From a virus: a stretch of 44,406 nt of DNA. The first letter of the stretch is position 1. Every line of letters begins with the position of its first letter. Shown piece after piece: positions 7,384-16,585 of the stretch. A program made the translations under genes and the position numbers. A model generated the notes under the pieces. The model was not told the DNA's origin and made no database searches. It saw only the letters and a list, made by a program, of their open reading frames with translations. The DNA lies in IMG/VR virus record IMGVR_UViG_3300028590_000037, positions 1 through 44,406 of that record, one strand, 5' to 3'.

Positions 7384-10122
7384 ATGGCATTCGGCGATCT
7401 TATCGATATTGCTACCGACGGTGAAGACCCGCGCTCCGGGTCTCTGGTTGTAGGCACCGGACTCTCGGCCACGGTTGCGATTGGCGATTTGGTTGTCGTT
7501 GTCGTCAGCGAGGAAACGAACAACACCACTTCGGCCGTCAACGACAATCTCGGCAACAGCTACACCCAGCAGAACGCCGGAACCGACGCCGGTACATTTA
7601 CCGGAAAGATGTATTGGGCGCGCGTCACCACGGCTGGCACGCTCAGTTCGGTCACTGTTACGCAAACTGCCCACGCTTCAGACGGCGCAAACTGCGGCGT
7701 TGCGGTTTTCGCGGGGCCGTTCAGGGCGTCGCCGCTCGATCAAAATCCGGCGAACGTTCAAGACGCCACTAGCTCCTACAGCGCCCCGGCGACCGGCACG
7801 CTGTCGCAGGCCGCCGAGTTGGTCATATCGTGGGCCACGGCCGGTTTGCGGGGTAGTGGCACCGATTACGTTCCAACCTCGCCGCTAGTCCAGGCGGTAG
7901 AGTACGCCCCCGGTTCTGGTCCTTTTTGCCGAGTGATGATCGGCTACAAGGTTGTCGCGGCAACAACCACGACAACGCCAGCGTGGACTGAGGCGGCCAA
8001 CCAGAACACCATCCTCGGCACCGCGACCTTCATGCAGGACTTGTCGGTCAGTGTCAGTCCGGCAGCTGCTAACCTGACGCTGTCTACTACCCGCCCGCTG
8101 TCCTTTGGCAGCATAATGGCATTTGCTGCTGAGCAAGGGACCGCCATTACTGATCCTGTAACCATCGATGGTAGTTCTGACCAGCCGCTTAATAGCACAG
8201 CGGTGGAGGTGGGTGATCTTATTATTGCGACGTTAGGGCAGCAAACTGCACTCACTCTAACGGCGGTCACTGATAATCTTGGAAACACCTACGTTGCTCA
8301 GAATGCCGGAACTGATACAGGCAACGTAACAGGCAGAATGTTCTACGCGCGGGTGACGGTCCCTGGAAACCTTACCAGCGTTTCATTCGACACAACCTCC
8401 TCAGTAAATAACTACGCGGCAACGGTGGTCGTGTTTAAGGGACCGTTTATTGTGAGCCCACTGGATGAAAATCCGGTAAACCTAGAGGGTGATATTACAT
8501 CGCCGGTGACCTGCCCAGACCCAGGTTTCACAACAATCTCTAAGGAAATTCACTTCAGCTGGGTGGTCAGTGAAGGTGGCAACCGCCCGACCGGTATGGG
8601 TGTCGGGACGTTCCTAAACTCTATTGTAGATTCTGAGAGCTTGGTGAGCGTTGGGCAGGGCTACACGCTGGCGGACGCCACTGGTGAATCAGTTCATACG
8701 TTCACCTACGGCTCTAACCCTACCGACACGATTACTGGTACTGCCACCTTTATGGGGGATATTAACGACACCCCATTCCGAACAGACAATAACATCGGTC
8801 GTCCCGGCCAAGCTAATCTAACGATTTCGTCAGTAGCCCCTAACTTTTCTCACTACACGCTGATCCCGGACGCCGATGTGAGCGACGGTACTTGGATTGA
8901 CCAGGCTAGCGGTACAGTCCTCTTCGAAGGGGTGAATGACTTTGATGATAATACTTATATCCAGTCCAACCCGGGGGTGCGCGCGCCGGGTCCGGTCACT
9001 GATATTGCGCAGGTAGGATTTAGCAACCCGACTGGCACGCTGGGGGCTCCATTCGAGGTTGAGTACCGTTACAAAAAGACGGGGGACGGGATTGTAAATC
9101 TAAACGTGCGGCTGATGCAGGGTGCGGTTGAGATTGTTGAATGGAACCACGTTAACGTGTCCGCGTCGGTAGTGCAGGCTACCCAGACGCTGACTGCCCC
9201 GCAGTTGGCCTCTATTACGAACATGAACGACCTACGAATAGAGTTTGAGGCGGTTGTGGTCGCGCCCCCACCTGGGGGTCAACTCAGGCTTAGTTCGGAG
9301 CCCCCGGTTGTGGTAGGTGGCTTCTCGCCATCTCAGTTCGGGTCTGATCTGGTCGCGTGGTTCGACGCCACCCCTCCATACGTGCAGGATGAAAACTGGG
9401 CGGAGTGTACAGACGGTGTAAAAGTTGGGCGCTGGATAGATCGTAGCAACAACGGCTTTCATGTCCGGCAAGGCTATGATCCGGAACGACCGACCTATCG
9501 AACTGCCAGCAGCGTGATGAATGGTAAGCCTGCAGTAGAGTTCGCGCCTTACGAGCACTATCTACGAACCAAGGTCGGCGCTAATGGCGTCAAGCTCGGC
9601 ACGGGTGTTACAGCAGTGTCGATGTTTGCTGTCGTCTCTGCTGGAAATGGTATAGGCTTCGCAAACGACAACCGCATAATTTCGTACAGGACCGCAGGCG
9701 ACCTGAACGACTATACGTCGGCTGGTGGCTTTATGCTTGTTCTAAATAGTTACTATACTCCTAGTTTAATGCAGCTGTCGCCGTATAGGCGTGATGATTC
9801 GCTCCCCACCACCGGACAATATTTGATGAGGCCGGTTAGTTTGGATGTTCCATACCGCTTCGGTGCTGTGTATACTGATGCCGGTACACGCAAGAGCTTC
9901 CTCAATGGAGTTGAGCAATCCGAGGCGGCGAGTACGTTGGGAAACTACGCGGCCAGTGGGGAGATGAGTGTCGGAAGCAATCCACATATGGCTGGATCGA
10001 GTGACACGGCGCAATGGGGAGGCTGGATTTCCGAAATTATATTCGTCAAGCGTGCGCTAACGGCGAACGAGCTTCTTGCCCTCGATGCTTATTTTAGAAG
10101 CAAGTGGGGCTTCTCGTCATGA
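7384..10122 (+). CDS. Large tail-fibre-like protein 1 with C-terminal LamG/lectin-like domain
   Basis: A 912-residue protein. Two N-terminal copies of a beta-rich domain (about 1-220 and 250-460) share VGDL(I/V)(I/V)..., TAVTDNLGNTYVAQNAGTD and VVVFKGPF. A jelly-roll-like domain follows (about 490-640, IPDADVSDGTWIDQASG ... TNMNDLRIEFEA). From residue 647 (FSPSQFGSDLVAWFDA) to the end is a LamG/concanavalin-like lectin domain with WIDRSNNGFHVRQ and a C-terminal LDAYFRSKWGF. Two copies of the repeat that is amplified in the next two proteins are present (about 222-235 and 477-490). The architecture fits a receptor-binding fibre that recognises glycan. The start ATG is preceded by GAGGACCGAGGG. 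Confidence 0.75.
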   Translation: MAFGDLIDIATDGEDPRSGSLVVGTGLSATVAIGDLVVVVVSEETNNTTSAVNDNLGNSYTQQNAGTDAGTFTGKMYWARVTTAGTLSSVTVTQTAHASDGANCGVAVFAGPFRASPLDQNPANVQDATSSYSAPATGTLSQAAELVISWATAGLRGSGTDYVPTSPLVQAVEYAPGSGPFCRVMIGYKVVAATTTTTPAWTEAANQNTILGTATFMQDLSVSVSPAAANLTLSTTRPLSFGSIMAFAAEQGTAITDPVTIDGSSDQPLNSTAVEVGDLIIATLGQQTALTLTAVTDNLGNTYVAQNAGTDTGNVTGRMFYARVTVPGNLTSVSFDTTSSVNNYAATVVVFKGPFIVSPLDENPVNLEGDITSPVTCPDPGFTTISKEIHFSWVVSEGGNRPTGMGVGTFLNSIVDSESLVSVGQGYTLADATGESVHTFTYGSNPTDTITGTATFMGDINDTPFRTDNNIGRPGQANLTISSVAPNFSHYTLIPDADVSDGTWIDQASGTVLFEGVNDFDDNTYIQSNPGVRAPGPVTDIAQVGFSNPTGTLGAPFEVEYRYKKTGDGIVNLNVRLMQGAVEIVEWNHVNVSASVVQATQTLTAPQLASITNMNDLRIEFEAVVVAPPPGGQLRLSSEPPVVVGGFSPSQFGSDLVAWFDATPPYVQDENWAECTDGVKVGRWIDRSNNGFHVRQGYDPERPTYRTASSVMNGKPAVEFAPYEHYLRTKVGANGVKLGTGVTAVSMFAVVSAGNGIGFANDNRIISYRTAGDLNDYTSAGGFMLVLNSYYTPSLMQLSPYRRDDSLPTTGQYLMRPVSLDVPYRFGAVYTDAGTRKSFLNGVEQSEAASTLGNYAASGEMSVGSNPHMAGSSDTAQWGGWISEIIFVKRALTANELLALDAYFRSKWGFSS

Positions 10123-12512
10123 GTTATTGGACCAATGTTGCATTTAACGGTGTAGGAGCGAAGGGTGCTTCCGGTACATCGTCAGTCACGCTTGGCGCAC
10201 CGTCGTCGCCTGTCGTTAACGATATGTGGATTGCGGTCATTCACTCGAGTGACAACGCTACGATCTCTTTCACAGATTGGACGCAGATTGTTCAAGGCAA
10301 CGGCGGCGGCACAGATAGTCGCCTGTCAGTCTGGTATCATCGCTACGCGGGCGTAACACCAAATCTAACAGCAACGCGCACGGGCACGTCTGGTGATGCC
10401 TTCATAGGTGGCATCGCAGTCTTTCAAGGCGTCAAACCGGGTGGCACGCCGGTCCACGTCAACAGCACGATCAGCACCGGCACCGACGGCTCGATTGAGC
10501 ACACTGGCGTCACGATCACGCAGCGGGGTTGTGCGCTGCTGGCAATCAATGGTAGTGCGGACGATAACAATCGCACGGCGCTCGGTGGGCGCTGGATAAG
10601 TGCCTTCGATGAGGCCGGAACACTAAATTACGAAACCACGCTAGGTACGGTCGATGGTTCGGTTGCACTATCCTATGATCTAGATGCGTTTGTCGCCGCG
10701 ACGGGCACGGTAACGCAGACGCAAGACGCCAGTGATCAGTGGGCCGGTGTGCTGATTGCGTTGTCGCCCAGGGTGGACATCGATCCAACGTCCTCCAATC
10801 TCACGCTCTCGACGAGTGCACCTTTGGTTACCGTATCGGCAACACCGCGCGCGGTCGTCTATTCGGCGGTTGTCCGGGCGGTGACTGTCCAAAACACCAC
10901 TATAACTCCGGCGCGGGTTGACCTGCTGCTTAGTACTGCTGCCCCGGCGGTGGTACGTACTGATAATCACGCGCGCACGCCTGCGCAGGGTAATCTGACA
11001 CTTTCGTTCTTTGCGCCCACGAGGGTGGTTTCAGATAACCATATGCGCACGCCTGCGCAGGGGAACCTAACCCTCTCGACTACAGCACCCACTGACGTAC
11101 AGAATATTATCCGGACGCCTGCGCAGGGGAACTTGACGTTAACAACTGTTGCGCCAACCGACCTCCAGGATGATCCCACTGTACCGGCTCAGGGTAACCT
11201 GGCGCTCTCGACCACCGCACCTGTGGTTGTCCGTACTGATAATCACGCGCGGTCCCCAGCCCAGGGGAATCTGACCCTATCGTTCTTTGCACCAACGGCT
11301 GTTACCACCGTCAATACTACGGTCACGCCCGCGCAGGGTAATCTGACCCTGAGCGAGGTCACGCCCGAGGTCATGCTCAATGCCTACCTGCGGCCTGCTG
11401 CGGACGTGACTGATGGTGGGTGGACAGACCAGGATGGAGGTACCAGCCTATTCGCGGCGATTGATGAGGGCGTGATCAACGATGCTGATTATATCCAGTC
11501 CTCCGGTAACCCGGCTGCTGATATCTGTACGATTGCCCTTAGTGATCCTGTGGTGACCCTAACCCAGCCGTTCGAAGTGAGGTATCGCTATAAGAAGAGT
11601 GGGACTGGACAGATCGATTTAACGGTCAGACTTATGGAGACCGCTGTTGAGATCGCGGAGTGGGTGCATACTGATATTAGTACCACCTTTGTGACGGCGA
11701 ACCAGCCCCTCACCGGGCCGCAGTTCGCGGCGATCACTAACATGAATAATCTGCGAATAGAGTTCGAGGCGAACTCTGGTGGCTTCTCCCCGCTCGATTT
11801 CGGTGCCGATCTGGTTGCTTGGTATGACGCAAACGAGGGTGTCTACGTTGACGCTGGCTCGACGCTCGCCACTGACGGGCAGACGGTGCAGCAGTGGAAC
11901 GATCAGAGTGGCAACGGCAACAATCTCTCGCAGGCAACATCTGGTCAGCGCCCGACTTTCGATACGACGGGATTAAACAGTCTCAAGGCGGTGGTGTTCT
12001 CTGCCGCTGCCAGCACTTGGCTGAGAGGCGTCACCAACGCGGCGGACATAACGGGCACCGCTGTATCCGTTTTTGTCGTCGGACAGATGAACACTGCCAC
12101 GCCAGGAAATGGTCGCTGCGTGTCATTCGCCGCCAATGCCGCGAATGATTACGGCAACACGGCAAGCTGGACCTTTACGCGATCTTCCTCTGGAGATTTC
12201 ATACGTCTCACCATGAACACCCCTGATGCCCTAGCAGACGGGGCCATAACACTTGATACCGAATACAGGCTTGGCTTCACTCTGGAGACGGGTGAAGCAA
12301 TTGTGTACGTCAACAATGTTGCTGATGGCACTGACACTGCTGATGTAGCGCCAAATTTCACTGTCGGGACTCTCGCGATAGGGGAAATGGCCAACGCAAA
12401 TTCGGACTTTTGGGATGGGCCAATCTCAGAGGTTGTGATCGTCAAACGGGTGCTGACGACGCAAGAGCGCAACGATCTGGACGCCTACTTTGTAGCGAAG
12501 TGGGGGTTCTGA
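10119..12512 (+). CDS. Large tail-fibre-like protein 2: repeat region plus LamG-like domain
   Basis: A 797-residue paralogue of the preceding fibre. The start ATG 10119 overlaps the previous stop (ATGA); GTG 10104 in the same frame is less likely. The N-terminal domain (about 1-215) is a beta-rich fibre domain. About eight copies of the PAQGNLTLSTxAP repeat follow (about 220-420). Then comes the same jelly-roll-like domain as in fibre 1 (about 425-550, with EVRYRYKKSGTGQIDL and ITNMNNLRIEFEA) and a LamG-like domain from residue 556 (FSPLDFGADLVAWYDA, WNDQSGNGNNLSQ) to the end. The shared second half suggests duplication followed by repeat expansion. Confidence 0.75.
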   Translation: MSYWTNVAFNGVGAKGASGTSSVTLGAPSSPVVNDMWIAVIHSSDNATISFTDWTQIVQGNGGGTDSRLSVWYHRYAGVTPNLTATRTGTSGDAFIGGIAVFQGVKPGGTPVHVNSTISTGTDGSIEHTGVTITQRGCALLAINGSADDNNRTALGGRWISAFDEAGTLNYETTLGTVDGSVALSYDLDAFVAATGTVTQTQDASDQWAGVLIALSPRVDIDPTSSNLTLSTSAPLVTVSATPRAVVYSAVVRAVTVQNTTITPARVDLLLSTAAPAVVRTDNHARTPAQGNLTLSFFAPTRVVSDNHMRTPAQGNLTLSTTAPTDVQNIIRTPAQGNLTLTTVAPTDLQDDPTVPAQGNLALSTTAPVVVRTDNHARSPAQGNLTLSFFAPTAVTTVNTTVTPAQGNLTLSEVTPEVMLNAYLRPAADVTDGGWTDQDGGTSLFAAIDEGVINDADYIQSSGNPAADICTIALSDPVVTLTQPFEVRYRYKKSGTGQIDLTVRLMETAVEIAEWVHTDISTTFVTANQPLTGPQFAAITNMNNLRIEFEANSGGFSPLDFGADLVAWYDANEGVYVDAGSTLATDGQTVQQWNDQSGNGNNLSQATSGQRPTFDTTGLNSLKAVVFSAAASTWLRGVTNAADITGTAVSVFVVGQMNTATPGNGRCVSFAANAANDYGNTASWTFTRSSSGDFIRLTMNTPDALADGAITLDTEYRLGFTLETGEAIVYVNNVADGTDTADVAPNFTVGTLAIGEMANANSDFWDGPISEVVIVKRVLTTQERNDLDAYFVAKWGF
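10780..11390 (+). repeat. About eight PAQGNLTLSTxAP repeats in fibre 2
   Basis: In-frame repeats of 22-24 residues with the core (T/S)PAQGNLTLSTTAP, from DPTSSNLTLSTSAP to TPAQGNLTLSEVTP. Spacers of the DNHARTPAQ type recur. The unit is the same as in fibre 3 (13240-16155). DNA similarity between units is high around the codons for PAQGNL. Confidence 0.85.
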
Positions 12513-12513
12513 G

Positions 12514-15500
12514 ATGGCATTCGCATCAGTAGGAAACATCGGTTCGGCGCTAAGTTCGGGCAACAACCAAGCCTCGCTCGCGATCACCACCAGTGCCGCC
12601 GCTGAGGCCGGCAATTTTCTCATTCTGCTCGTCGCGGTTGACAACAACCAGACCACGGACGGTGCATCCACCGCAGTCAGCGGCATCACCGACTCGGCGG
12701 GTGGAAATACTTGGACGCGGGCAATCGGCTACGCCAACTCGCTCGGTTCCACTCAAGACGGCGCTGACATCTCGATCTGGTACTGCCGCGTAACCAACAC
12801 CATCGCGAGCGGCGGAACGATCACCGCCACCTTCACTACGCAGGCCCAGGCCGATGCCACGGCGATGTCGTGCTGGGAGTTCACGGTCGCTGCTGCCGCG
12901 ACGATCGTGGTGGAAGGCACGCCGGTCGGGCAGTCTGGCGACGGCGTCAGCATCACGACGCTGGCGGCGCTGAACGTCACAACTAGAAATATACCTTGCC
13001 TTCGCGTTCGTGCAATCGCCAGTGAGAGCAACTCCTCGACGGCGCTGACGCCCACGGCGGGAGGCTGGGCGATCTTTACGCAGGCGGTCTCTGGTGCCGG
13101 TACGTCGGCGACAGAGATGGGCGTGCGTGGCGAGTGGTTGATTAGTACAGGGACAGGTGGGTCATCTGACCCGACTGCCGCTATTACTGCTGACCACGCT
13201 TCTGCTTATGTTGCGTTTAGTGAGTTCGTTCAGACTAACATCACTCCGGCGCAGGGCAACCTTGCCCTGTCGTCTGCAGCGCCCACCATCCAGATTACTA
13301 CTAATCGTGTTATTACTCCGGCCCAGGGTAACCTGGCGCTCTCAACTCTTGCACCTATACGGGCTATTAACTTTAGCAGGCAACCTGCCCAGGGTAACCT
13401 AGCCCTCTCAACGACAGCCCCCAGTGTCTCTGCCGGTATAGGCAGGCAACCGGCCCAGGGTAATCTGGTACTCACGGGCACTGCCCCCGGTGTGGTGGTG
13501 GCGGCCCCGGGGTCAAAGGCCATCGTCTCCTGGATGGAGGTGCGGGCTGGTGTTTCTGATAGCATCAGCAAGGTCCCGGAGTTTGCTAATCTAACACTAA
13601 CCACGACGGCCCCCACGGTCCAGCGGACCCAGCACCAATTCCGTACTCCCGCGCAAGGCGACCTTACACTAACGACCGTTGCGCCATCCCGGTCGGTGGA
13701 CGTGCGCCGCACCCCGGCCCAAGGGAATCTCACCCTCTCTACGGTCGCACCCGTTGTTGTCTGGACTGATCATCACTTCCGGTTCCCGGCGCAGGGGAAC
13801 CTGACCCTCTCGACCACCGCCCCTGCCGTCGTACAGAATAGCATCCGGACGCCAGCCCAGGCGAACCTGACGCTGACGACCACGGCTCCCTCGATTGTAC
13901 TGGCCACGAATAGGCAACCGGCCCAAGGGAATCTCACCCTCTCCACGGTGGCCCCCGCCCGGACCGTCAACTTTAATAGGCAACCTGCTCAAGGGAACCT
14001 AACACTCTCTACGGCCGCCCCCACCGTTGTTAGGACTGATAATCATAATCGGTTCCCGGCTCAGGGTAATCTGACATTAACGACTGTTGCTCCTAATAGG
14101 CAGATAGACCTACCACTCTCCCCCGCGCGAGTGGATTTGACGCTCACCAAGTTCGCACCCTCGGTGGTGCGTACAGAGCACCAATTCATTGAGGTTGATC
14201 AGGGTGATCTGACGCTAACGACCACGGCCCCAACTATTAGTGTTGGGATGGCCATGGCTCCGGCCAGAGTTGATCTAACACTTTCCACGACCGCGCCTGT
14301 TGTTGTTTGGACTGATAATCGTGTTATTACCCCAGCCCAGGGTAACCTGACGTTAACGACAGTTGCTCCTAGCGTCTCTGCTGGCACTGGACGACAGCCT
14401 GCTCAGGGGAATCTAACTCTCTCTACATTCGCACCAACTGTCTCTGCTGGTATTGGACGACAGCCCGCTCAGGGTAATCTAACTCTCACCACGGTAGCAC
14501 CCATACGCTCGCTGGGTATCCAGCGAACCCCTGCCCAGGGGAACCTAACCCTCTCTACTTTCGCACCTACTGTCCAGCAGACGTTCAATCACTTACGATT
14601 CCCGGCCCAGGGTAATCTGACCTTATCCACGTTTACACCAAGCATCCAGGCTGGTGATAATCGTAACCTAACGCCAAACAGCGCAGACCTAACACTTTCT
14701 ACGTTCGCGCCAACTGTCCAGCAGACGTTCAATCACTTCCGGTTCCCGGCTCAGGGTAATCTTACCCTATCCACGGTGGCTCCCAGCGTCTCAGCTGGTA
14801 CGGTACGACAACCTGCGCAGGGCAACCTAACACTCTCTACATTCGCGCCTAGCGTCTCTGCTGGTACAGGGCGGCAACCGGCACAGGGTAATCTAACCCT
14901 ATCCACGGTAGCACCTACTGTCTCAGCGGGTACCGGACGACAGCCTGCGCAGGGGAACCTGACACTCACAACGTTCGCCCCAAGTGTCGTACGGACTGAT
15001 AACCACTTCCGGTTCCCGGCGCAGGGCAATCTAACCTTATCCACGTTCGCACCGAGCGTCCAGGCTGACGATAACCGCAATATAACACCGAACCATGCGG
15101 ACCTGACGCTCACCACGGTCGCCCCCACCCGGTCGATCAACTTTAATAGGCAACCTGCTCAAGGGAATCTAACCCTATCCACGGTGGCTCCGACCTTCGT
15201 GGAGGATGATCCGGCGTTCCCGGCGCAGGGTAATCTTACACTCTCCACGGTTGCTCCTACTACGTATATAGACCTGCCGCGCACGCCCGCGCAGGGGGAC
15301 CTAACTCTTACGACAGTTGCACCGAGCGTCGTACGGACTGATAATCACGCTCGGTTCCCGGCTCAGGGTAACTTGACCCTGTCCACGTTTACCCCGAGTG
15401 TGCAGGCGGGTGATAGCAGGAACATCACCCCGAACAGTGTTGACCTAACGCTCACGACCTTTGCGCCAATTCTGTCCTTCAGCTTTAGCAGGCAACCGGC

Positions 15501-16287
15501 GCAGGGCAATCTCACGCTCTCGACCGTCGCACCTATACGGGTGGTCAATTATGTAAGACAGCCCGCCCAAGGGAACCTGACCCTCTCGACGACAGCACCA
15601 ACCGTCTCTGCGGGTACAGGACGGCAACCTGCCCAAGGGAACCTCACCCTTAGCACGGCTGCGCCCACTGTTGTAAGGACGGACAACCACTTCCGGTTCC
15701 CAGCCCAGGGGAACCTCACCCTCTCAACGGTCGCACCCACCAGGCAGGTAGACCAACCCCGAACGCCTGCACAGGGGAATCTAACACTCTCCACCTTCGC
15801 CCCAACGATAACGGCGGTGCTCGCCCCGGCAGCGGGCCAGCTAACGCTGACGACCACTGCACCGACCCGAACGCTAAATCATATAATCACGCCAGCCCAG
15901 GCGAACCTGACGCTCTCCACGCAGGCTCCGTCCGCCGTCCAGAATATTATCCGGACGATAGCGCAGGGCAATATTGTACTTAGCAGTTCCGCGCCCTCGG
16001 TTACTAGCACGATCCAGATAACCCCCAATGCTGGGCAGCTGGCACTAACCACCACTGTACCGGTCGTTGATTTTGGCGACCGGCTAATTATGCCAGATGC
16101 AGGGCAATTGATCATAAATGGTCATGCGCCTATAACTACTCCGGCGTGGCGCATTGTCCATGTGCTAGCCGAATATCGAGTTGTTGTTGTGGCCCCGGAG
16201 GATAGGACGGTTACGGCTGCGTCCGCATTCCGTGTTGTAGAAGTTCTGCTCGAAGATCGAGAGGTTGAGACATCCGCGCCGCTGTAA
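12514..16287 (+). CDS. Giant repeat fibre protein 3 with about 42 PAQGNLTLST repeats
   Basis: A 1257-residue protein. Residues 1 to about 240 form a beta-rich domain (NFLILLVAVDNN, GITDSAGGNTWTRA, ASAYVAFSEFVQ) of a type frequent in phage fibre proteins. Residues about 243 to 1214 are almost entirely a tandem array of about 42 units of 22 or 24 residues with consensus (x)PAQGNLTLST(V/F/T)AP(T/S)V plus a variable 8-10 residue spacer such as SAGTGRQ, VRTDNHFRF or QAGDNRNLT. The last 43 residues (AEYRVVVVAPEDRTV, FRVVEVLLEDREVE) form two short repeats like those seen near fibre-tail adaptors. Unlike fibres 1 and 2 it has no lectin domain. The regular unit suggests a long beta-rich shaft. Many units contain an N-L-T tripeptide. 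The ATG lies just after the previous stop (TGAGATG). Confidence 0.75.
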   Translation: MAFASVGNIGSALSSGNNQASLAITTSAAAEAGNFLILLVAVDNNQTTDGASTAVSGITDSAGGNTWTRAIGYANSLGSTQDGADISIWYCRVTNTIASGGTITATFTTQAQADATAMSCWEFTVAAAATIVVEGTPVGQSGDGVSITTLAALNVTTRNIPCLRVRAIASESNSSTALTPTAGGWAIFTQAVSGAGTSATEMGVRGEWLISTGTGGSSDPTAAITADHASAYVAFSEFVQTNITPAQGNLALSSAAPTIQITTNRVITPAQGNLALSTLAPIRAINFSRQPAQGNLALSTTAPSVSAGIGRQPAQGNLVLTGTAPGVVVAAPGSKAIVSWMEVRAGVSDSISKVPEFANLTLTTTAPTVQRTQHQFRTPAQGDLTLTTVAPSRSVDVRRTPAQGNLTLSTVAPVVVWTDHHFRFPAQGNLTLSTTAPAVVQNSIRTPAQANLTLTTTAPSIVLATNRQPAQGNLTLSTVAPARTVNFNRQPAQGNLTLSTAAPTVVRTDNHNRFPAQGNLTLTTVAPNRQIDLPLSPARVDLTLTKFAPSVVRTEHQFIEVDQGDLTLTTTAPTISVGMAMAPARVDLTLSTTAPVVVWTDNRVITPAQGNLTLTTVAPSVSAGTGRQPAQGNLTLSTFAPTVSAGIGRQPAQGNLTLTTVAPIRSLGIQRTPAQGNLTLSTFAPTVQQTFNHLRFPAQGNLTLSTFTPSIQAGDNRNLTPNSADLTLSTFAPTVQQTFNHFRFPAQGNLTLSTVAPSVSAGTVRQPAQGNLTLSTFAPSVSAGTGRQPAQGNLTLSTVAPTVSAGTGRQPAQGNLTLTTFAPSVVRTDNHFRFPAQGNLTLSTFAPSVQADDNRNITPNHADLTLTTVAPTRSINFNRQPAQGNLTLSTVAPTFVEDDPAFPAQGNLTLSTVAPTTYIDLPRTPAQGDLTLTTVAPSVVRTDNHARFPAQGNLTLSTFTPSVQAGDSRNITPNSVDLTLTTFAPILSFSFSRQPAQGNLTLSTVAPIRVVNYVRQPAQGNLTLSTTAPTVSAGTGRQPAQGNLTLSTAAPTVVRTDNHFRFPAQGNLTLSTVAPTRQVDQPRTPAQGNLTLSTFAPTITAVLAPAAGQLTLTTTAPTRTLNHIITPAQANLTLSTQAPSAVQNIIRTIAQGNIVLSSSAPSVTSTIQITPNAGQLALTTTVPVVDFGDRLIMPDAGQLIINGHAPITTPAWRIVHVLAEYRVVVVAPEDRTVTAASAFRVVEVLLEDREVETSAPL
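13240..16155 (+). repeat. Tandem array of about 42 units of 66-72 bp in fibre 3
   Basis: Coding repeats, each near 66 or 72 bases, with a conserved core for PAQGNLTLST. I count 42 units from ITPAQGNLALSSAAP to MPDAGQLIINGHAP. About 26 units carry N-L-T; around eight have Asp instead of Asn, and the first and last units are degenerate. One unit (about 13500-13580) is interrupted by an extra 20-odd residues. Such arrays are prone to length change by recombination. Confidence 0.88.
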
Positions 16288-16299
16288 AGGATCACACTC

Positions 16300-16578
16300 A
16301 TGCTAGCTTGGCCCTATAAAGACCCCGAAGAAGTTCTGGACTATCAGGTTGACTGGTCCGACCGGCTGGGGGCAGACGACATCGTCGCTTCTACCTGGAC
16401 GATCCCAGTGGGTGGAGCGGCACTAACCATCAACAGTAACTCCTTCACCGTCACCCATACGCTGATCTGGTTGTCGGCTGGTACGCTAGGTATAACCTAC
16501 CAGCTGACTAATCACATAACTACGCTGGGTGGGCGGCAGATGGAGCAAACCGTCAAGCTCAAGATAAAGACAAAGTGA
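16300..16578 (+). CDS. Small fibre-tail adaptor-like protein
   Basis: A 92-residue protein with a conserved phage pattern: WPYKDPEEVLDYQVDWSDRLGADDIVASTWTIP, a beta-rich middle (NSFTVTHTLIWLSAGTLGITYQLTN) and the ending GGRQMEQTVKLKIK. I recall proteins with this pattern being annotated as phage fibre-tail adaptors. It sits directly after the third fibre gene, which fits. It would form an Ig-like beta sandwich. Function is by family resemblance only. Confidence 0.6.
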   Translation: MLAWPYKDPEEVLDYQVDWSDRLGADDIVASTWTIPVGGAALTINSNSFTVTHTLIWLSAGTLGITYQLTNHITTLGGRQMEQTVKLKIKTK

Positions 16579-16585
16579 GGTAGCT

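Noticed and set aside
13230-16115. Many repeated minus-strand frames opposite the fibre array
   Set aside because: They are the reverse reading of the same repeat unit and carry no start signals.
13240-16155. Possible CRISPR array
   Set aside because: The repeats are in-frame coding units with diverged copies and no uniform spacers; no cas genes are nearby.
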